Shown: positions 51,001 through 60,924, counted from the first letter of the stretch. The stretch: DNA of 64,000 nucleotides from Bimastos eiseni (GCA_959347315.1 OY365818.1:2823841-2887840), one strand, 5' to 3'. Notes: generated by a model from the letters alone, not told the origin. Numbers and translations: made by a program.

Positions 51001-52619
51001 ATTTCCTGTAGAATGGATTGCATGTAAATTAATTCTTAAAAGATAGAAGTTGTTTAACTATTATATGCGTTGTATTTGCTGTTGTCATGTTTTTGTGTTG
51101 CATTTGCTCTTGTTGTTCATTGTTGCATTTGGCGTTGTCTCTATGCAGGTCCTGTTGTTGTTATTGTTGCACTTGGTGTCATTTTCGATGTTGCTGTTAT
51201 TTGAGATTGTTGTTGGTGATCAAGGATGTGGTGAACAGCTGTCGAAGACGTTACTGGCGAAGGCGTGTGGAGACTGTCTGAAGGACCAGCAAGACCCTAC
51301 AAATGCCTTGTACAACTGCTTCATGCAGAAATTTCTTGGTATTTAGTTTCAACCAATTCTGAAATTTTAAACTCTTTCGCATTGGGTTAATGAATAAACG
51401 TATAAATTAATTTACTCAACTGTTATTGTGTCAAAGAGTATATGTTTTACATTATAAGTACAGCTTGTAGATACATACTTATAAATTAATTTACTTAATG
51501 GTTACTAAGGTAATTCATTTTGTCTAGGAGAAAACGTTTTATATGTCCTTCAAAAGTTTAGAAATCTCAGCTTGAACACACAAAAGGAGGATTAAAATTT
51601 ATGAGCAAGTATTATTATTGCTATTGTTATTATACATTTAGTAAGCACCACTATCAAATCGTATTGTATCTTTAGATTTATATAGCGCCTCTTTTAGAAA
51701 AACTATTTAGATGTGGTCAAACGATTTGCTAATGCTGTTTTCCTGTCCTTGAGACCAAGAGTTCATTTTTAAGTCTTGGTCTTGAAACCAAAGGTCTTGG
51801 TCTTGGTCTTAAGGTTCATAGTCTAGTCTAGGTCTTGCATTCATGGACAACAACTCTGCATGATTCAGGACTGCCCCAGTTTTGATTTTTCAGGGTCTCC
51901 TTACTTACGAAACGAGAAGCAACCGCTAGGTGGCGCTGTGGCAGTCACCATAGATAGTAGCAATGAACAGATTCTCGATGTTGAGGTTCTATGGGCGCAT
52001 ACAACAGACAGCATGTGCATCGCTTTTATGTCGTCCGACGATTCAGAAGCTGAGGTATTTACAAGTTTTATTATTATTATTACATTATTAATTCTTGTTT
52101 TATTATTTATCTTATCACTATTACTGGATTATTGGCAGTTTTAAGACAATCAAAAGACAGCGTATAATTTTGAAACTCTGCCACTGTTCGCCTTCTGGCA
52201 GTGCCAGTCCCAAGCCTGGATAAAGGAGGAGGGTGACGTTAATGATCTTTGTTATCACACGGTGTCGTTAAACTGTAAAATCAGATATGGACGGGAAGGA
52301 TAGCACCTTCAATTTCTTAACCTCTGCATACAGTGGCGGGTAGCCAGTCCTCTCCCCCGCGATCTCATATTCCCACCGACGGCGTACTCGTTATAGCCGT
52401 GTTTGCTACAATATTGGGCGCTACCTCATTGCAAAATAATTGTAGCTGAGAGAAAGTTGGACAGGTCGCCTTTAGGCAGAAGTTTCGAAACTACTGCCCT
52501 ATGTAATCTCATTATTTCTCTTTCAGGCATTCATTTCTCGACTTCCCACCGGCGTTCAGGCAGGAAAAGCCGTAGTCATTCGGAGCAAGAGTGTGAACAT
52601 TGCTCGTGGCTGTTCGTAG
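45034..52619 (+). CDS. TASP1: Taspase 1 (threonine aspartase), complete, 12 exons, 392 aa
   Basis: Taspase 1 is an N-terminal-nucleophile endopeptidase of the asparaginase_2 family. Known substrates include MLL/KMT2A-type proteins and TFIIA alpha-beta, cut after Asp. Exons: 45034-45094, 45344-45411, 45845-45913, 46394-46514, 47370-47454, 47714-47793, 48437-48549, 49763-49900, 50497-50572, 51225-51338, 51894-52054, 52527-52619. All introns are GT-AG and phases agree. Autoprocessing would separate the alpha and beta parts before Thr214 in KDTVGAICVD. Other family blocks: HIGAGYHS, TNAGLGSNL, VECDASIMDG, FGAVGALSG, AVSSGGI, AALYGCGCWAEN, VSTSGCGEQL, WAHTTDSMCIAFMS. The length is slightly under the roughly 420 of vertebrates, the N-terminus being short. 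Start ATG at 45034 is the only one in frame before FVAVHIGAG. A complete, apparently functional gene. Confidence 0.96.
45344..45411 (+). CDS. TASP1: TASP1 exon 2
   Basis: Completes Gly, then AGYHSPANCELYEKVCRQAC and QQ; donor gtaaca. GAGYHS is the family's first conserved motif. Confidence 0.95.
45465..45575 (-). repeat. tRNA-derived SINE head in TASP1 intron 2
   Basis: On the minus strand GGTGGCGAAGCGGTATG (A-box-like) and GGGTCGCAGATTCGAACTG (B box). Confidence 0.72.
45845..45913 (+). CDS. TASP1: TASP1 exon 3
   Basis: AIQLLKQKKTALEAVTAAVV then SLE, acceptor TGTCATTTTAG, donor gtcagc. Phase 0 both ends. Confidence 0.93.
46025..46250 (+). repeat. LINE-type tail and SINE 3' part in TASP1 intron 3
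   Basis: Bases 46028-46080 (GTTGGGAGCGCTTTTAAGTA, AGTGCTATATAAATTTC) are the LINE tail. Bases 46095-46250 (GACCTTGAGCAAGTCCTTCG, AATGTTGGAAGAAGGGCGAT) match the SINE at 24415-24535. Confidence 0.8.
46394..46514 (+). CDS. TASP1: TASP1 exon 4
   Basis: DSQWTNAGLGSNLSLTGTVE, CDASIMDGTSFQFGAVGALS and the first base of Gly; acceptor TATTTCTAG, donor gtatgt. It holds the TNAG and ECDASIMDG motifs of the family. Confidence 0.97.
46534..46830. repeat. 28-bp minisatellite in TASP1 intron 4
   Basis: About ten units of TGGCTGGTTGAGTGACAGGT plus TGGATTAC, a few differing by one or two bases, beginning 20 bp after the donor. Confidence 0.97.
47370..47454 (+). CDS. TASP1: TASP1 exon 5
   Basis: Completes Gly, then VVNPILVAESLLRTQMAGEM and SLGRIPP; acceptor TTTCTGTTGCAG, donor gtaagg. 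Confidence 0.96.
47714..47793 (+). CDS. TASP1: TASP1 exon 6
   Basis: Completes Ser, then TLVAHGAHDWAIRNKIPTCP and KEDLIT; acceptor CTTTTTTCCAG, donor gtaatt. Confidence 0.96.
48437..48549 (+). CDS. TASP1: TASP1 exon 7, basic loop before the cleavage site
   Basis: Completes Asp, then SSRKAYVKNKRKLDMFEEGI, HSITKHRKIQNEKEKEQ; donor gttcat is weak but the frame fits. It carries the Lys/Arg-rich segment (KNKRKL, KHRK) where vertebrate taspase has a nuclear import signal. Confidence 0.9.
48630..48790 (+). pseudogene. Non-LTR retrotransposon C-terminal remnant in TASP1 intron 7
   Basis: The frame reads RTKWMDEIHKKTGINLKEQR, DATSESKN, stop, RRSLEFAKL. It resembles the ORF2 C-terminus RTRW..I....G..L.EA...A.DR..WR. 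One stop and the loss of the following ORF mark it as dead. Confidence 0.65.
48810..49153. mobile_element. Inverted-repeat element filled with telomere-like CCCTAA sequence
   Basis: The left end ATGTTACAGGCAGTGTGTGA and the reverse of the right end ATGTTACAGGCAACGTGTGA match 21 of 23 (48810-48832 and 49131-49153). An inner inverted pair follows (AATTTGTAAA at 48837 and 49082). The interior 48843-49078 is three irregular units near 80 bp of CTAACCCTAACCCT-type sequence ending CCTAACCGTAAATGGGT. No protein is encoded. No clear target duplication. Confidence 0.7.
49160..49215 (-). repeat. Antisense LINE-type tail
   Basis: TTGTAGAGCGCCTCTAG ... AGAAGCGCTCCC, directly beside the telomere-like element. 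Confidence 0.6.
49763..49900 (+). CDS. TASP1: TASP1 exon 8, catalytic threonine
   Basis: QLTNGCLTPDIFKDTVGAIC, VDNTGAIASAVSSGGIILKQ, PGRLGQ; donor gtgagg. The nucleophile Thr214 (ACG, 49805-49807) sits in D-TVGA. The acceptor is NAGNAG (TTTCAGCAG), so the leading Gln is optional. Confidence 0.97.
50025..50170. mobile_element. Short hAT-like inverted-repeat element in TASP1 intron 8, 146 bp
   Basis: Ends CAGGGGTGTCCAGATAG and, reversed, CAGGGGCTTCAATTCCC. Flanks TTATATAG and ATATATAG (offset one base). Same family as 17907-18058 in reverse. It has landed in an antisense LINE-type tail, whose halves flank it (GCATTTATATAG and ATATATAGCACCTCTTC). Confidence 0.7.
50497..50572 (+). CDS. TASP1: TASP1 exon 9
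   Basis: AALYGCGCWAENDSQGKVGV, GVSTS and the first base of Gly; acceptor GTATTTTGTAG, donor gtgacc. GCGCWAEN and VSTSG line the active site in the family. Confidence 0.97.
50588..50855. repeat. About 33-bp minisatellite in TASP1 intron 9
   Basis: Eight units of TAACTATCATCCGAAATTAA plus ACTTAAATTAACA with small variations. Confidence 0.93.
51225..51338 (+). CDS. TASP1: TASP1 exon 10
   Basis: Completes Gly, then CGEQLSKTLLAKACGDCLKD, QQDPTNALYNCFMQKFL and first base of Gly; acceptor GGTGATCAAG, donor gtattt. The acceptor is purine-rich but the CGEQL join fixes it. Confidence 0.94.
51680..51710 (-). repeat. Antisense LINE-type tail fragment
   Basis: ATTTATATAGCGCCTCTTTT only. Confidence 0.5.
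51894..52054 (+). CDS. TASP1: TASP1 exon 11
   Basis: Completes Gly, then SPYLRNEKQPLGGAVAVTID, SSNEQILDVEVLWAHTTDSM, CIAFMSSDDSEAE; acceptor TTGATTTTTCAG, donor gtattt. WAHTTDSM is strongly conserved. The codons for PLGGA contain CGCTAGGTGGCGCT, a CTCF-like string. Confidence 0.96.
52180..52282 (+). repeat. Family A repeat, well-kept copy in TASP1 intron 11
   Basis: GCCTTCTGGCAGTGCCAGTC, AAGGAGGAGGGTGACGTTAA, CACACGGTGTCGTTAAACTG. Confidence 0.92.
52527..52619 (+). CDS. TASP1: TASP1 exon 12 and stop
   Basis: AFISRLPTGVQAGKAVVIRS, KSVNIARGCS, then TAG; acceptor TTTCTCTTTCAG. ISRLP.G..AG is the family's C-terminal motif. No convincing AATAAA within 300 bp; the polyadenylation site is not placed. 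Confidence 0.95.
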   Translation, partial: AFISRLPTGVQAGKAVVIRSKSVNIARGCS

Positions 52620-53215
52620 CAGCATTCTGTGCGTTGCTTTAAAATAATCGTGACTGATGCAACAGAAAATTCCACAGACAGACCAGAAGAAACTGTTTTA
52701 GGAATCTGTCCTTGCGTGTCAATTGTGAACGGTAAATCGTTTTCAACACTGTTCTCCTTAAATTACTGTCAGGTTGCATCTGTATGTTATATATCTCCCG
52801 GAATTTCCTGTCTCACAAAAGGTCTTTAGATGCAACGTGTGGCATTACACAATCTCGAGTTCTTTATGATTCTTACGAGATGTGTACTCGAGTCTGCTGC
52901 CCCCAGAGTGATCTTGCTCGACGATAATCATAGAATTACCGTGCAGGAAAGGTTTGCGAGTTGGGTTATCGGTTAGAATTTTTTAAGCTACACATGAGGA
53001 TTTACAACACTTGTAGAGGCACCATGATTTCCATAAAGTTGTTAGGGATGGTGTCTGATGCAGCGTGCTGAGAAATGATATATTGCTGAATAGTTGGTAC
53101 TGCTCTGCAACTCATGTTCGTCACCTTGACAACAGCAATGCTTGTCAGGTTCGTAGCCTAGGGGACATTGCATTGCTTTGTGATGAAATGAATGGTATGT
53201 AAGCTGGTAGCGTGG
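52620..53215. other. TASP1 3' flank
   Basis: Probably holds the 3' UTR. No other gene or repeat seen. Confidence 0.4.
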
Positions 53216-53224
53216 AAAGAGTCC

Positions 53225-53425
53225 ACATTGTTGACTACTTGAGTCCATATAATACTTAAGTCCACACAATACTCTAGTCCACACTGTACTTGAGTTCACA
53301 TGGTAGTTGAGTCAAGGTGATACTCAAGTTCGTGCAGTACCCTAGTCCACGCTACCTGAGTCCACGTGGTACTTAAGTCCGCCCAATACTCTAGTCCACT
53401 GTATTGAGTCCACATGGTAGAGATT
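53225..53425. repeat. TACTTGAGTCCACATGG minisatellite
   Basis: About 11 imperfect 17-bp units (ACTCTAGTCCACACTGT, ACTTAAGTCCGCCCAAT). Confidence 0.85.
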
Positions 53426-53429
53426 GACG

Positions 53430-54470
53430 GAATTCCAGAAACTTCGGCTTGCAATCGATAAAAGTCGCCTTAAGTGAGGGACGCACCTGTGTAGCCACCA
53501 CCTCAAGCCAGTCATTAACACACATGTGTCTTGTGCAAATGATTTCTTTTTTTTTATTATCCAATTGCAAAAGATGAATTGTTTGGCAAAGTTTGTGGTT
53601 GAGACCAATGAAAGCACACGGTTGGTGCAAGGTAAAAACACGAGTGCTTGTGAGAGAAAGAAATTATTAGAGATGACTCGTGAGTAGTAACTGCTTGTAG
53701 GCTTGTTGAGTTGATTTATTATCTGATATACGTTTTGATATGTTTAGTGTATGTAGCTCTTTTAAAAATATCTACATATATAATTAATTATGCTTTTTCA
53801 TACAATGATGTCTGTCTTTACCAATTTTTGTTAAGCATCTAACTTTTGGAATATGGTTGATTGACTATAAACATCTAACCAGCAACATCTATTTTCTAAT
53901 CTACAGACTCATAAAGCTTTAATTTTGCACGATATCTAAATGATTAGACAATCTATGAGGCATCCAATTTTGACTAAAGCAGAATAAAGGGTGTGGTATG
54001 TGAATTGAAATTTGATGTCAAGATAAAGAATTTTAGTTTTTTGTATCATGAGTGGCATAGAACTAAAAACCTTGTTCGTTCATAGTCTTGACGACTGGTA
54101 GTGACAGTCGGCAACTTGTTGAATACATTAAACTCTTTGCGTTGGAAAATGTAGACAACTGATTTATTTTAAAGTACTCTGTTATTTAATTTGCATGTCA
54201 TCTAGTTGACAGAGCATACAATCTGTATACTCTTAATCAAATCTGCACGATCTAATTTATGGAGATTTCGGAACTGGCATAAAATTGTTTCGTAATCGTA
54301 ATCTCCAAATTTCTAATGCGCCACTTGAAAGCTAAGCGCAGGGCACCAGCTTATTCACGAGCGCTGATGTGTATGCTATTGTACTTCTCCTTGACAGGCT
54401 AAAGTATATGTTTCAGTCTGGTTAAAGTTAACCTAGCAATTAGCAGCTTTGTTTATTAATTCATTCTGAT
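53430..54470. other. Intergenic, no gene seen
   Basis: AT-rich. A 45-bp block at 54321-54365 (AAGCGCAGGGCACCAGCTTA) repeats in reverse at 41974-42018. Confidence 0.4.
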
Positions 54471-54474
54471 CATT

Positions 54475-54515
54475 ATATAGCGTCCCTTAAAGAGGCGCTC
54501 CCAGTCCAGTGGCAG
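54475..54515 (-). repeat. Antisense LINE-type tail fragment
   Basis: TATATAGCGTCCCTTAAAGA then GGCGCTCCC. Confidence 0.6.
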
Positions 54516-54756
54516 GGCCTAAGATTGTGTTTTTTGACATTAAGCAAGCAGTTGATTGTGTTGAGTGTGCAGTCGACTAGTGCCCTCCATTGAATACGGC
54601 AGCACTGACGAAGCTTTCCCTTGATCGTGTGAATTGTTTTGAAATAATTGTTCGTACGTGGTAACCAGCTGATTCGCAAGGGCTAGGTTAATACAGTGCT
54701 GACAGGAAGGAACATCAGAATTGGTTCCATATAAATATCCAAGGATCACGCAGGTA

Positions 54757-55191
54757 TAGGGCATCATCCACAAAGGGCGTCGGCAACGATGGGGAGGGAT
54801 GGGTCATGGACTGTGCGGACGTCCGCATGTGACCATGCTAACTTATTGCCAAAATCACGTCTAATGGTAATTACGTCATAATCTTAATAGTTTATTACTA
54901 GCTTCTGGTTATACTTCACATTTGAGAGAATGATTATATGAAGCTTGCATGTAAATGTGCATTTATTAAGTTATTTTTTTACATATGTAATATACAATCT
55001 CATTCTTTGTTAGAAAGGGTGTTTTAAAAAGCGATGCAGTAAAATAATTATCAGCAAAGGTAGCTGATACATGTGTGATGCGGACGTCCGCAAAGGGGGA
55101 CAGAAGGGTCTGTCCAATGCGGAAAAATGCGGACAAGGGGAGGGGTCAAAATAGTAGTGCTTTTGCGGACATCCTCTTGGGTCGACCCCTA
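54757..55191. mobile_element. Possible short inverted-repeat element with GCGGACGTCCGC palindromes
   Basis: Ends TAGGGCATCATCCACAAAGG and, reversed, TAGGGGTCGACCCAAGAGG, imperfectly inverted. TGCGGACGTCCGCA occurs near 54816 and 55079, with half copies TGCGGACA at 55127 and 55164. No target duplication is clear and no protein is encoded. Confidence 0.5.
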
Positions 55192-55194
55192 CGC

Positions 55195-56275
55195 TAACTA
55201 GTACGGCTACTATCTATGTTAAGCCAATTACATTGACGTGATTTTTGAGTCAAATGACTTTCTGCAGATCTGTATGTTTCGTGTTACAACGTGAAACTGC
55301 ATCCACCTTTATCAGGCATCAGATCTGGAAACCTCTTTATCGTCGGAGTAGGGTTGGTAATTGTTTTGCGTCTTGCCCTCCTGGAAAATAATGGTGGTCA
55401 TTGTTTCTTCTGAATATGAAAGTGGCGGGCACGATATCATCCAGTACCCATCCAAATAGCGGGGCACAGGTTCCTGCCCCCGTAGGCTACCAAATAAAAT
55501 TACTATCTTTACAGTCACAGTGGTACGCAAATTCTTCGACCCTCAAAAAGACAGCAGCCGGTTAATGGATTCCCTGGCCATTATACTCGGTAAATAACAA
55601 CCTTTGAATTTTTAAATTATAAAAGATTTTCGTTGCTAATTTCCATTGGCACGCACAATCAAAAGACCAATATTTGCATAACGATGTTTGCTGGTGCCGT
55701 CAGATGTTTATGTCCACGCATATTCGCAAGCGAAATTATACAAGCGTTCATTCTTGGACTAATACGTGTCAGACAATTGGTGAATCGCCGGTGATCGTCT
55801 TTTCTGATACAATATGGGCGATGTCTGTGGTGGGCAATGTAATGGATAAAGTGACATCCGGGTACTCGGCAGGATAACTTTTGAAGTATAATCGCCGAAA
55901 ATTTGATCTAAATTCATGCCACTCCAGTCAAAACAACTTTCTTTTGAGCACATTTTATTTATATTGCAATTCTATATAATTATTAAGTCGTTAACAAAAT
56001 CAAACGCGATTGCCGATTTCCCCTAGAAAATTCCCGGATGTAGTTCACACACATGATCTAGGTCATTGACCCAGTTTCTGTCCTGCATTCCCTCCTCCGA
56101 AATTATTCGTGCGTTGATCCATCCACTCCTCCATTCGTCTCTCCATCTGTTCCCTTTCTTCCTTCCTTCGTCCATCCATCCATTCATAATATCCTTTGTG
56201 TCCGCCTCCTGTTCTCTCTGTTTGCTTATAAGGGCGGCGTCGCGTCTTAAGTCCAACGATCGATAGGTGGCGACA
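55195..56275. other. Intergenic, no gene seen
   Basis: Single-copy-looking, with TCCATCCATCC at 56160-56185. Short frames only. Confidence 0.4.
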
Positions 56276-56299
56276 CGGGCGACGAGATCAGAATATCTA

Positions 56300-56740
56300 T
56301 CGCCCGTTTATGCGAGTACACAGACAGATACAGATGGAGAGATAGGCAGACAGACACAGACACATAGGCAGACAGACGGATACCCAGAGGCACATCAGAT
56401 ACAGACGGACAGATAGACGCATAGACACACAGACGGTTGCCCAAAGGCAGACAGATACACAGACACAAACAAACAGATACATAGGTACATAGAAACAGAC
56501 AGACATACAAACAGACAGACAGCTACACAGACAGATACATAGACAGATACATAGACAGACAGACACTCAGGCATGGACGCACTAACATGCAACCGGACAC
56601 AGACGGATACAAATGTGTATGCAGATGCAGACGTACAGACAGAGACACAGGTAGACATGTGCACGCATACATTAACGCAGACATGCACACTCACCTGGAA
56701 TGATATGCACACAGACAGACACGATCACGTTCAGACGTAC
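56300..56740. repeat. CAGA-rich simple repeat
   Basis: ACAGACAGAC units with ATAC and GCAC variants. Confidence 0.9.
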
Positions 56741-56984
56741 GCACACTGACAAACAGCGGGAGTGTTTATCGAATGGTTGTGCAGCTGAACGTGAAGATGA
56801 TTAGAGGATGCTTAGAGGATGCTTAGAGGATGCTGAGAGGATGATGAGGAAGTACAGCTGCTGCATGAGCCTGCATCAGCAGGCACTGTATCTGAAGTAG
56901 AGCGCTTTTGATTACAGCGTGTGGATGGGAATGTCTTCGTTTGCAAAGCTTAATTGACGGGTGGAAAAATAGGTGTAGGAGGCG

Positions 56985-58150
56985 GATCATGGCAAAGAGG
57001 AGGTAGAGGATGGATAGGGAAGAGGAGAGGAGTGGAGAGAATAACCTAGGGGAAGAAGATATGGAGGAGGAGGATCAAGGGGAGGGAACGGAGGAAGAGG
57101 TGGGGAATGGGGAGAGAAGAGGAGAGGGAGGAGGAGATGAAGGATGGAGAGAGACGAGAAGGATGTAGAGAAAGAGGAGAAGGAGGAGAATAAAGATCTA
57201 GCGGAGATGGAGGATAATGGATAGGGATTATGAGAGAGGAGAGGTGGAAGATGGAGAGAGCAGAGGAGGATCCAGGGGGAAAGAAGGAAGAGAAGGAGGA
57301 TCTGTGGGAAATTGGATGAGGATGGAGAAGAAAGATGAGAGATGGAGGATGGCTTTGGAAGAGGAGAGGTTGGAAGAGGATATAGAAGGAAGAGGAGACG
57401 GAGGCGGTGGAGGATAGAGAGGGAAGGAAAGAGGGAAGATAATAGGGGTGATTATGGGAATAGGAGACGAAGGAGGAGGAGGATATAGTGAGGAAACGGA
57501 GAATTAGAATAATCAAGAGGAGACGGAGCATCCAGAGTGAGTAGGAGACATAGGAGTAGGAAGGCTATGAAGACCGAGAGGGAGGAAGAGGATCTAGATG
57601 GAAGAGGAAACGAAGGAGTATGAGATAGAGGAAAAAGGAGGAGGAGGAAATTCAAGAATGAGGAGGAGGAAGAAGAAGACGAGGAGGAGGAGGAGGATCT
57701 GGAGGAAATATGAGACGGACGAGGAGGAAGAGGAGGAAGAGGAGGAAGAGGAGGAAGAGGAGGAAGAGGAGGAAGAGGCGTAGCATGGGTTGGGTGGGGC
57801 GTTAACGGATGGCAGGGAAGGGAGGGTGGCGAATGCATGGGGGAGGATTGTTTTCAGTCGGGTCTAATTCGATTTGCATGTAGTGTGTCGTTGTCCCGTT
57901 ATATTGATTTGAGGAAGTGGGGCAGAAGCTGAAGAATGAAAAGAAGGAGGAAGAAGAAGAGGAGGATTGAGAAGAGGAGAAGTAGGAAGTTGATGAGAGG
58001 AAGAGAGGATTAATGCAAGACCACGATGATATGAAAGAGTAAGAGAAGGAGAGAAGAGGGCTGGGGAAGAAGAGGTTGAGGAGGAGGAGGAGGAGGCGGG
58101 TCTGGAGGAGAAAGAGATAGAGGGAGAAGGAGGAGGAAAAGGAGGAAGCA
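56985..58150. repeat. Long purine-rich tract (GGAGGA, GAAGAG)
   Basis: About 1.1 kb of mostly A and G on the plus strand. Bases 57720-57778 are pure purine in GAGGAAGAGGAG units. Frames on either strand give Glu/Arg or Ser/Pro/Leu runs and are not genes. Confidence 0.95.
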
Positions 58151-58254
58151 ATACGTTGTTAAGTGCAAATCGTGTTTCCGCTTTAATGACGACGTCTGTT
58201 CTGAGTTGTCCGATTGGGCGAACAATCGAACAGCGCAAATTACACGATCATAAA

Positions 58255-58680
58255 CTATACACAGCCAGTAAGCGCCAGTGACAACCAGTCAACGTCAGTG
58301 ACCCAAACACTCGCACCCAGTAAATGCCAGTCACAAGTTCACAACCAGTCAAAACCCGTCACAAATAGTAAGAGGCAGAACAACCACTTAGAGTCAGTTA
58401 ATTCCGACAAAAGCGAGTCAAAGCCAGCAAGAGCAAGTAAGAGCCAGTCAACGCCAATGAATGCCACTCACAACCAGTAAGAACCAGTCAAAGACAGTAA
58501 GAGCCAGTCAATGTCAGTCAAAGCCAGTAAGAGCGAACCAAAGCCAGTAAGTGTGAGTAAAAGCCAGTAAGAGCCAATCGAAGCCAGTAAGAGCCAATCA
58601 AAGCCAGTAAGAGCCAGTCAAAACAAGCAAGAGCCAGTCAAAACAAGCAAGAGCAAGTCAACTCCAGTAAGAGCCATCCG
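58255..58680. repeat. AGCCAGTAAGAGCCAGTCAA minisatellite
   Basis: Roughly 40 imperfect 10-bp half units (AGCCAGTAAG, AGCCAGTCAA). Confidence 0.93.
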
Positions 58681-58689
58681 CATTCAATC

Positions 58690-59245
58690 CCAGGCATGCC
58701 ATTGCACAAAATAAAACAGCTCCAGACAATTATATCCGCCATCTGTATGCATCGTAGGGAGTGGGCACATCTCTCCATAAACGCCTCGCTATCCGGTCCA
58801 TCCACCCTCCGTCCTAAAATTGGACACAGCGTCCACTGAAGCGGCAATGCACGCCCATAACTCGCGTACTTCAAGAGGTATCTTAGACCCCTTCCACCCT
58901 ACACGCGGGGGACAACCAATGAGAGTGGTAGAAAATGTGTGGGGTACAAACCTATAACGTCTCCCATCTTAGTAAAAGGTGGGGAAACTTGTCCCCCTCG
59001 ATCCCTCGGGGTCGCCGCCTCTTACCATTCCATCCACCCACTCACAGCATACCCTTGGTCACAGGTACCGTCGTGATGTGCTCGTAAAATCCGTGTATAT
59101 GGCATAATATTTGCGGCGATATTGACAGTTATGGTTCGGCGTTAAACTTTACGGCTGTCTTCACAAGACATATATTAAATCTTATGGCAACCTTTACAAT
59201 AGTCGAGAGCGTATCTTTGAGATCTCTCACGTACAGAGGAGTTGG
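58690..59245. other. Intergenic, no gene seen
   Basis: Includes GCGGGGGACAACC and CCCCTCGATCCCTCGGGG. Nothing recognisable. Confidence 0.4.
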
Positions 59246-59350
59246 TCGCTAAGCAGTTAGTGGCCGACTTAATGGGTAACCGACTGACTTAATAGGTAAA
59301 CGACTGACTTAATGGGTAGCCTACTGATTTAATGGGTAACCTACTGACTT
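59245..59350. repeat. GGTAACCGACTGACTTAATG tandem repeat
   Basis: Five units near 19 bp. A second block of the same unit lies at 59728-59835. Confidence 0.9.
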
Positions 59351-59393
59351 ACGTGTAATGGGTTTGATTACATCACCATCTGGTATACACAGA

Positions 59394-59737
59394 GCGTTAG
59401 TAGTTTGAGCGAAATTGATAAGTTTAATTATAGACTAGAAAAGTAACGATTTAAAGGTATTTTACTCAAACCTATTACTGGCCGCAGATTATAGTTTTTA
59501 GCGACGTCTTGTGCCTGCTTATCCCGCTTAAACCTTCGTCGACATCACGTCATGAAATATAGAATCTGTGTATAATAATTATTGACGATTCTACCAAAAA
59601 GTAACAGACAACGAAGGCTCTAAATATCGGAGGATCTCTTAAATATCAATATAATAGCGTCGGTGCCAGGATCAAAACGCTTGAAAGAAAGAGAACCACA
59701 GGTCTACATGTAGGATGTCGTTACTCATATGGACTGA
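59394..59737 (+). repeat. Left arm of a distant inverted duplication, with an extra 259 bp
   Basis: CGTTAGTAGTTTGAGCG (59394) and GGTCTACATGTAGGATGTCG ... CATATGGACTGAT (59700-59737) match 62620-62710 in reverse, where the two blocks are nearly contiguous. Bases 59412-59670 are present only here. Confidence 0.85.
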
Positions 59738-59992
59738 TTTAATGGATAACTGACTGATCTAATAATGTAACCGACTGACTTAATGGGAAACCTACTGAGT
59801 TAATAGGTAACCTACTGACTTAATGAGTTAACGACTAAGTGTTTGAGCTGCTAAATGCTCAAAGCGATTAAGTGTTTTAGCGATTAGGTGATTAAGCAAT
59901 TAGGTGTTTTAAGTGATTAATTGTGTTTTCGTGTGATTTATCCTCTCGGATAGCGCCGTTTGAGACATTTGTAAGATCCTGCTTTAGGAGTT

Positions 59993-59997
<5 letters not shown>

Positions 59998-60024
<27 letters not shown>

Positions 60025-60255
60025 CATACATACATACATACATACATACATACATACATACATACATACATACATACATACATACATACATACATACATA
60101 CATACATACACACATACACGCATACATACATACATACACACATACACGCATACACACATACATACATACATACATACGCACACATACATACATACATACA
60201 TACATACATACGCACACATACATACATACATACATACATACATACATACATACAC
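59998..60255. repeat. (CATA)n microsatellite
   Basis: About 60 units with CACACATA and ACGC variants. Frames across it are artificial. Confidence 0.98.
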
Positions 60256-60439
60256 ATACAAACAAACAAACCATTTCCAACCCTGGTGTTCTTATTATAG
60301 GTCTCTTCTCCTATGTCTTCGGTCCCTCTAACAACCGATCTAGGAACTAATTGCCGTAGAATGGCGCCAGAACAGACCACAGCAATTAAACCCGTCGCCC
60401 GTCTGACGTCAGTTGACAGTGTGCACAGACACCATCCAG

Positions 60440-60448
60440 CATATATAT

Positions 60449-60489
<41 letters not shown>

Positions 60490-60590
60490 ACGTTGTTCGC
60501 TATGTAGCGCACGCTACATACTATTATATATATATATATATAAATATGGGTCGCTGCGGGCGCTACATAGCGAACAACGTCAGTGCTGCT
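60440..60590. repeat. (TA)n with a 21-bp perfect inverted repeat
   Basis: Arms CGTTGTTCGCTATGTAGCGC (60489-60508) and its reverse complement (60560-60579), extended one base on each side, enclose 51 bp that are largely TA. Confidence 0.95.
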
Positions 60591-60804
60591 TATGGAGAGG
60601 TATGCTGTGGCCCATTGCCTGAGGAGAAAACGGGAAGGAAGAAAACGAAGGAGAAGAGTGAGCGAGGGGATGAAAGGGAAAAGGAGGGTGTGCGTATGAA
60701 AGGGGAGAGAGATAGACAGACAGACAGGGACAGACAGACAGGCAGTAATAGAGGAGAAGAGGAGTAGGGGATGGCAAGGGTGGGAGGAGGAGGATTGATG
60801 GAGA

Positions 60805-60915
60805 GCTCTGCCTGTAGCCCCCATGGAGTGTACGGATTCGATCCTTCTTCTCCTCTGAGGCGGTTGTTGTATGTAAAGGACGTTGAGCAAGTACTTCTTC
60901 ACTCTAAGCTCCTCC
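60805..60915 (+). repeat. tRNA-derived SINE, 5' part
   Basis: GTACGGATTCGATCCTTC has a B box. AAAGGACGTTGAGCAAGTAC matches the body of the SINE at 24350. Confidence 0.7.
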
Positions 60916-60924
60916 GATGCGACA

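Noticed and set aside
57046..57838. Ser/Pro/Leu-rich and Glu/Arg-rich frames
   Set aside because: Produced by the purine-rich tract; composition is forced by the repeat.
59923..60902. A 302-codon minus-strand frame and others over the CATA array
   Set aside because: Most of the length is microsatellite; the remainder is SINE and simple repeat.
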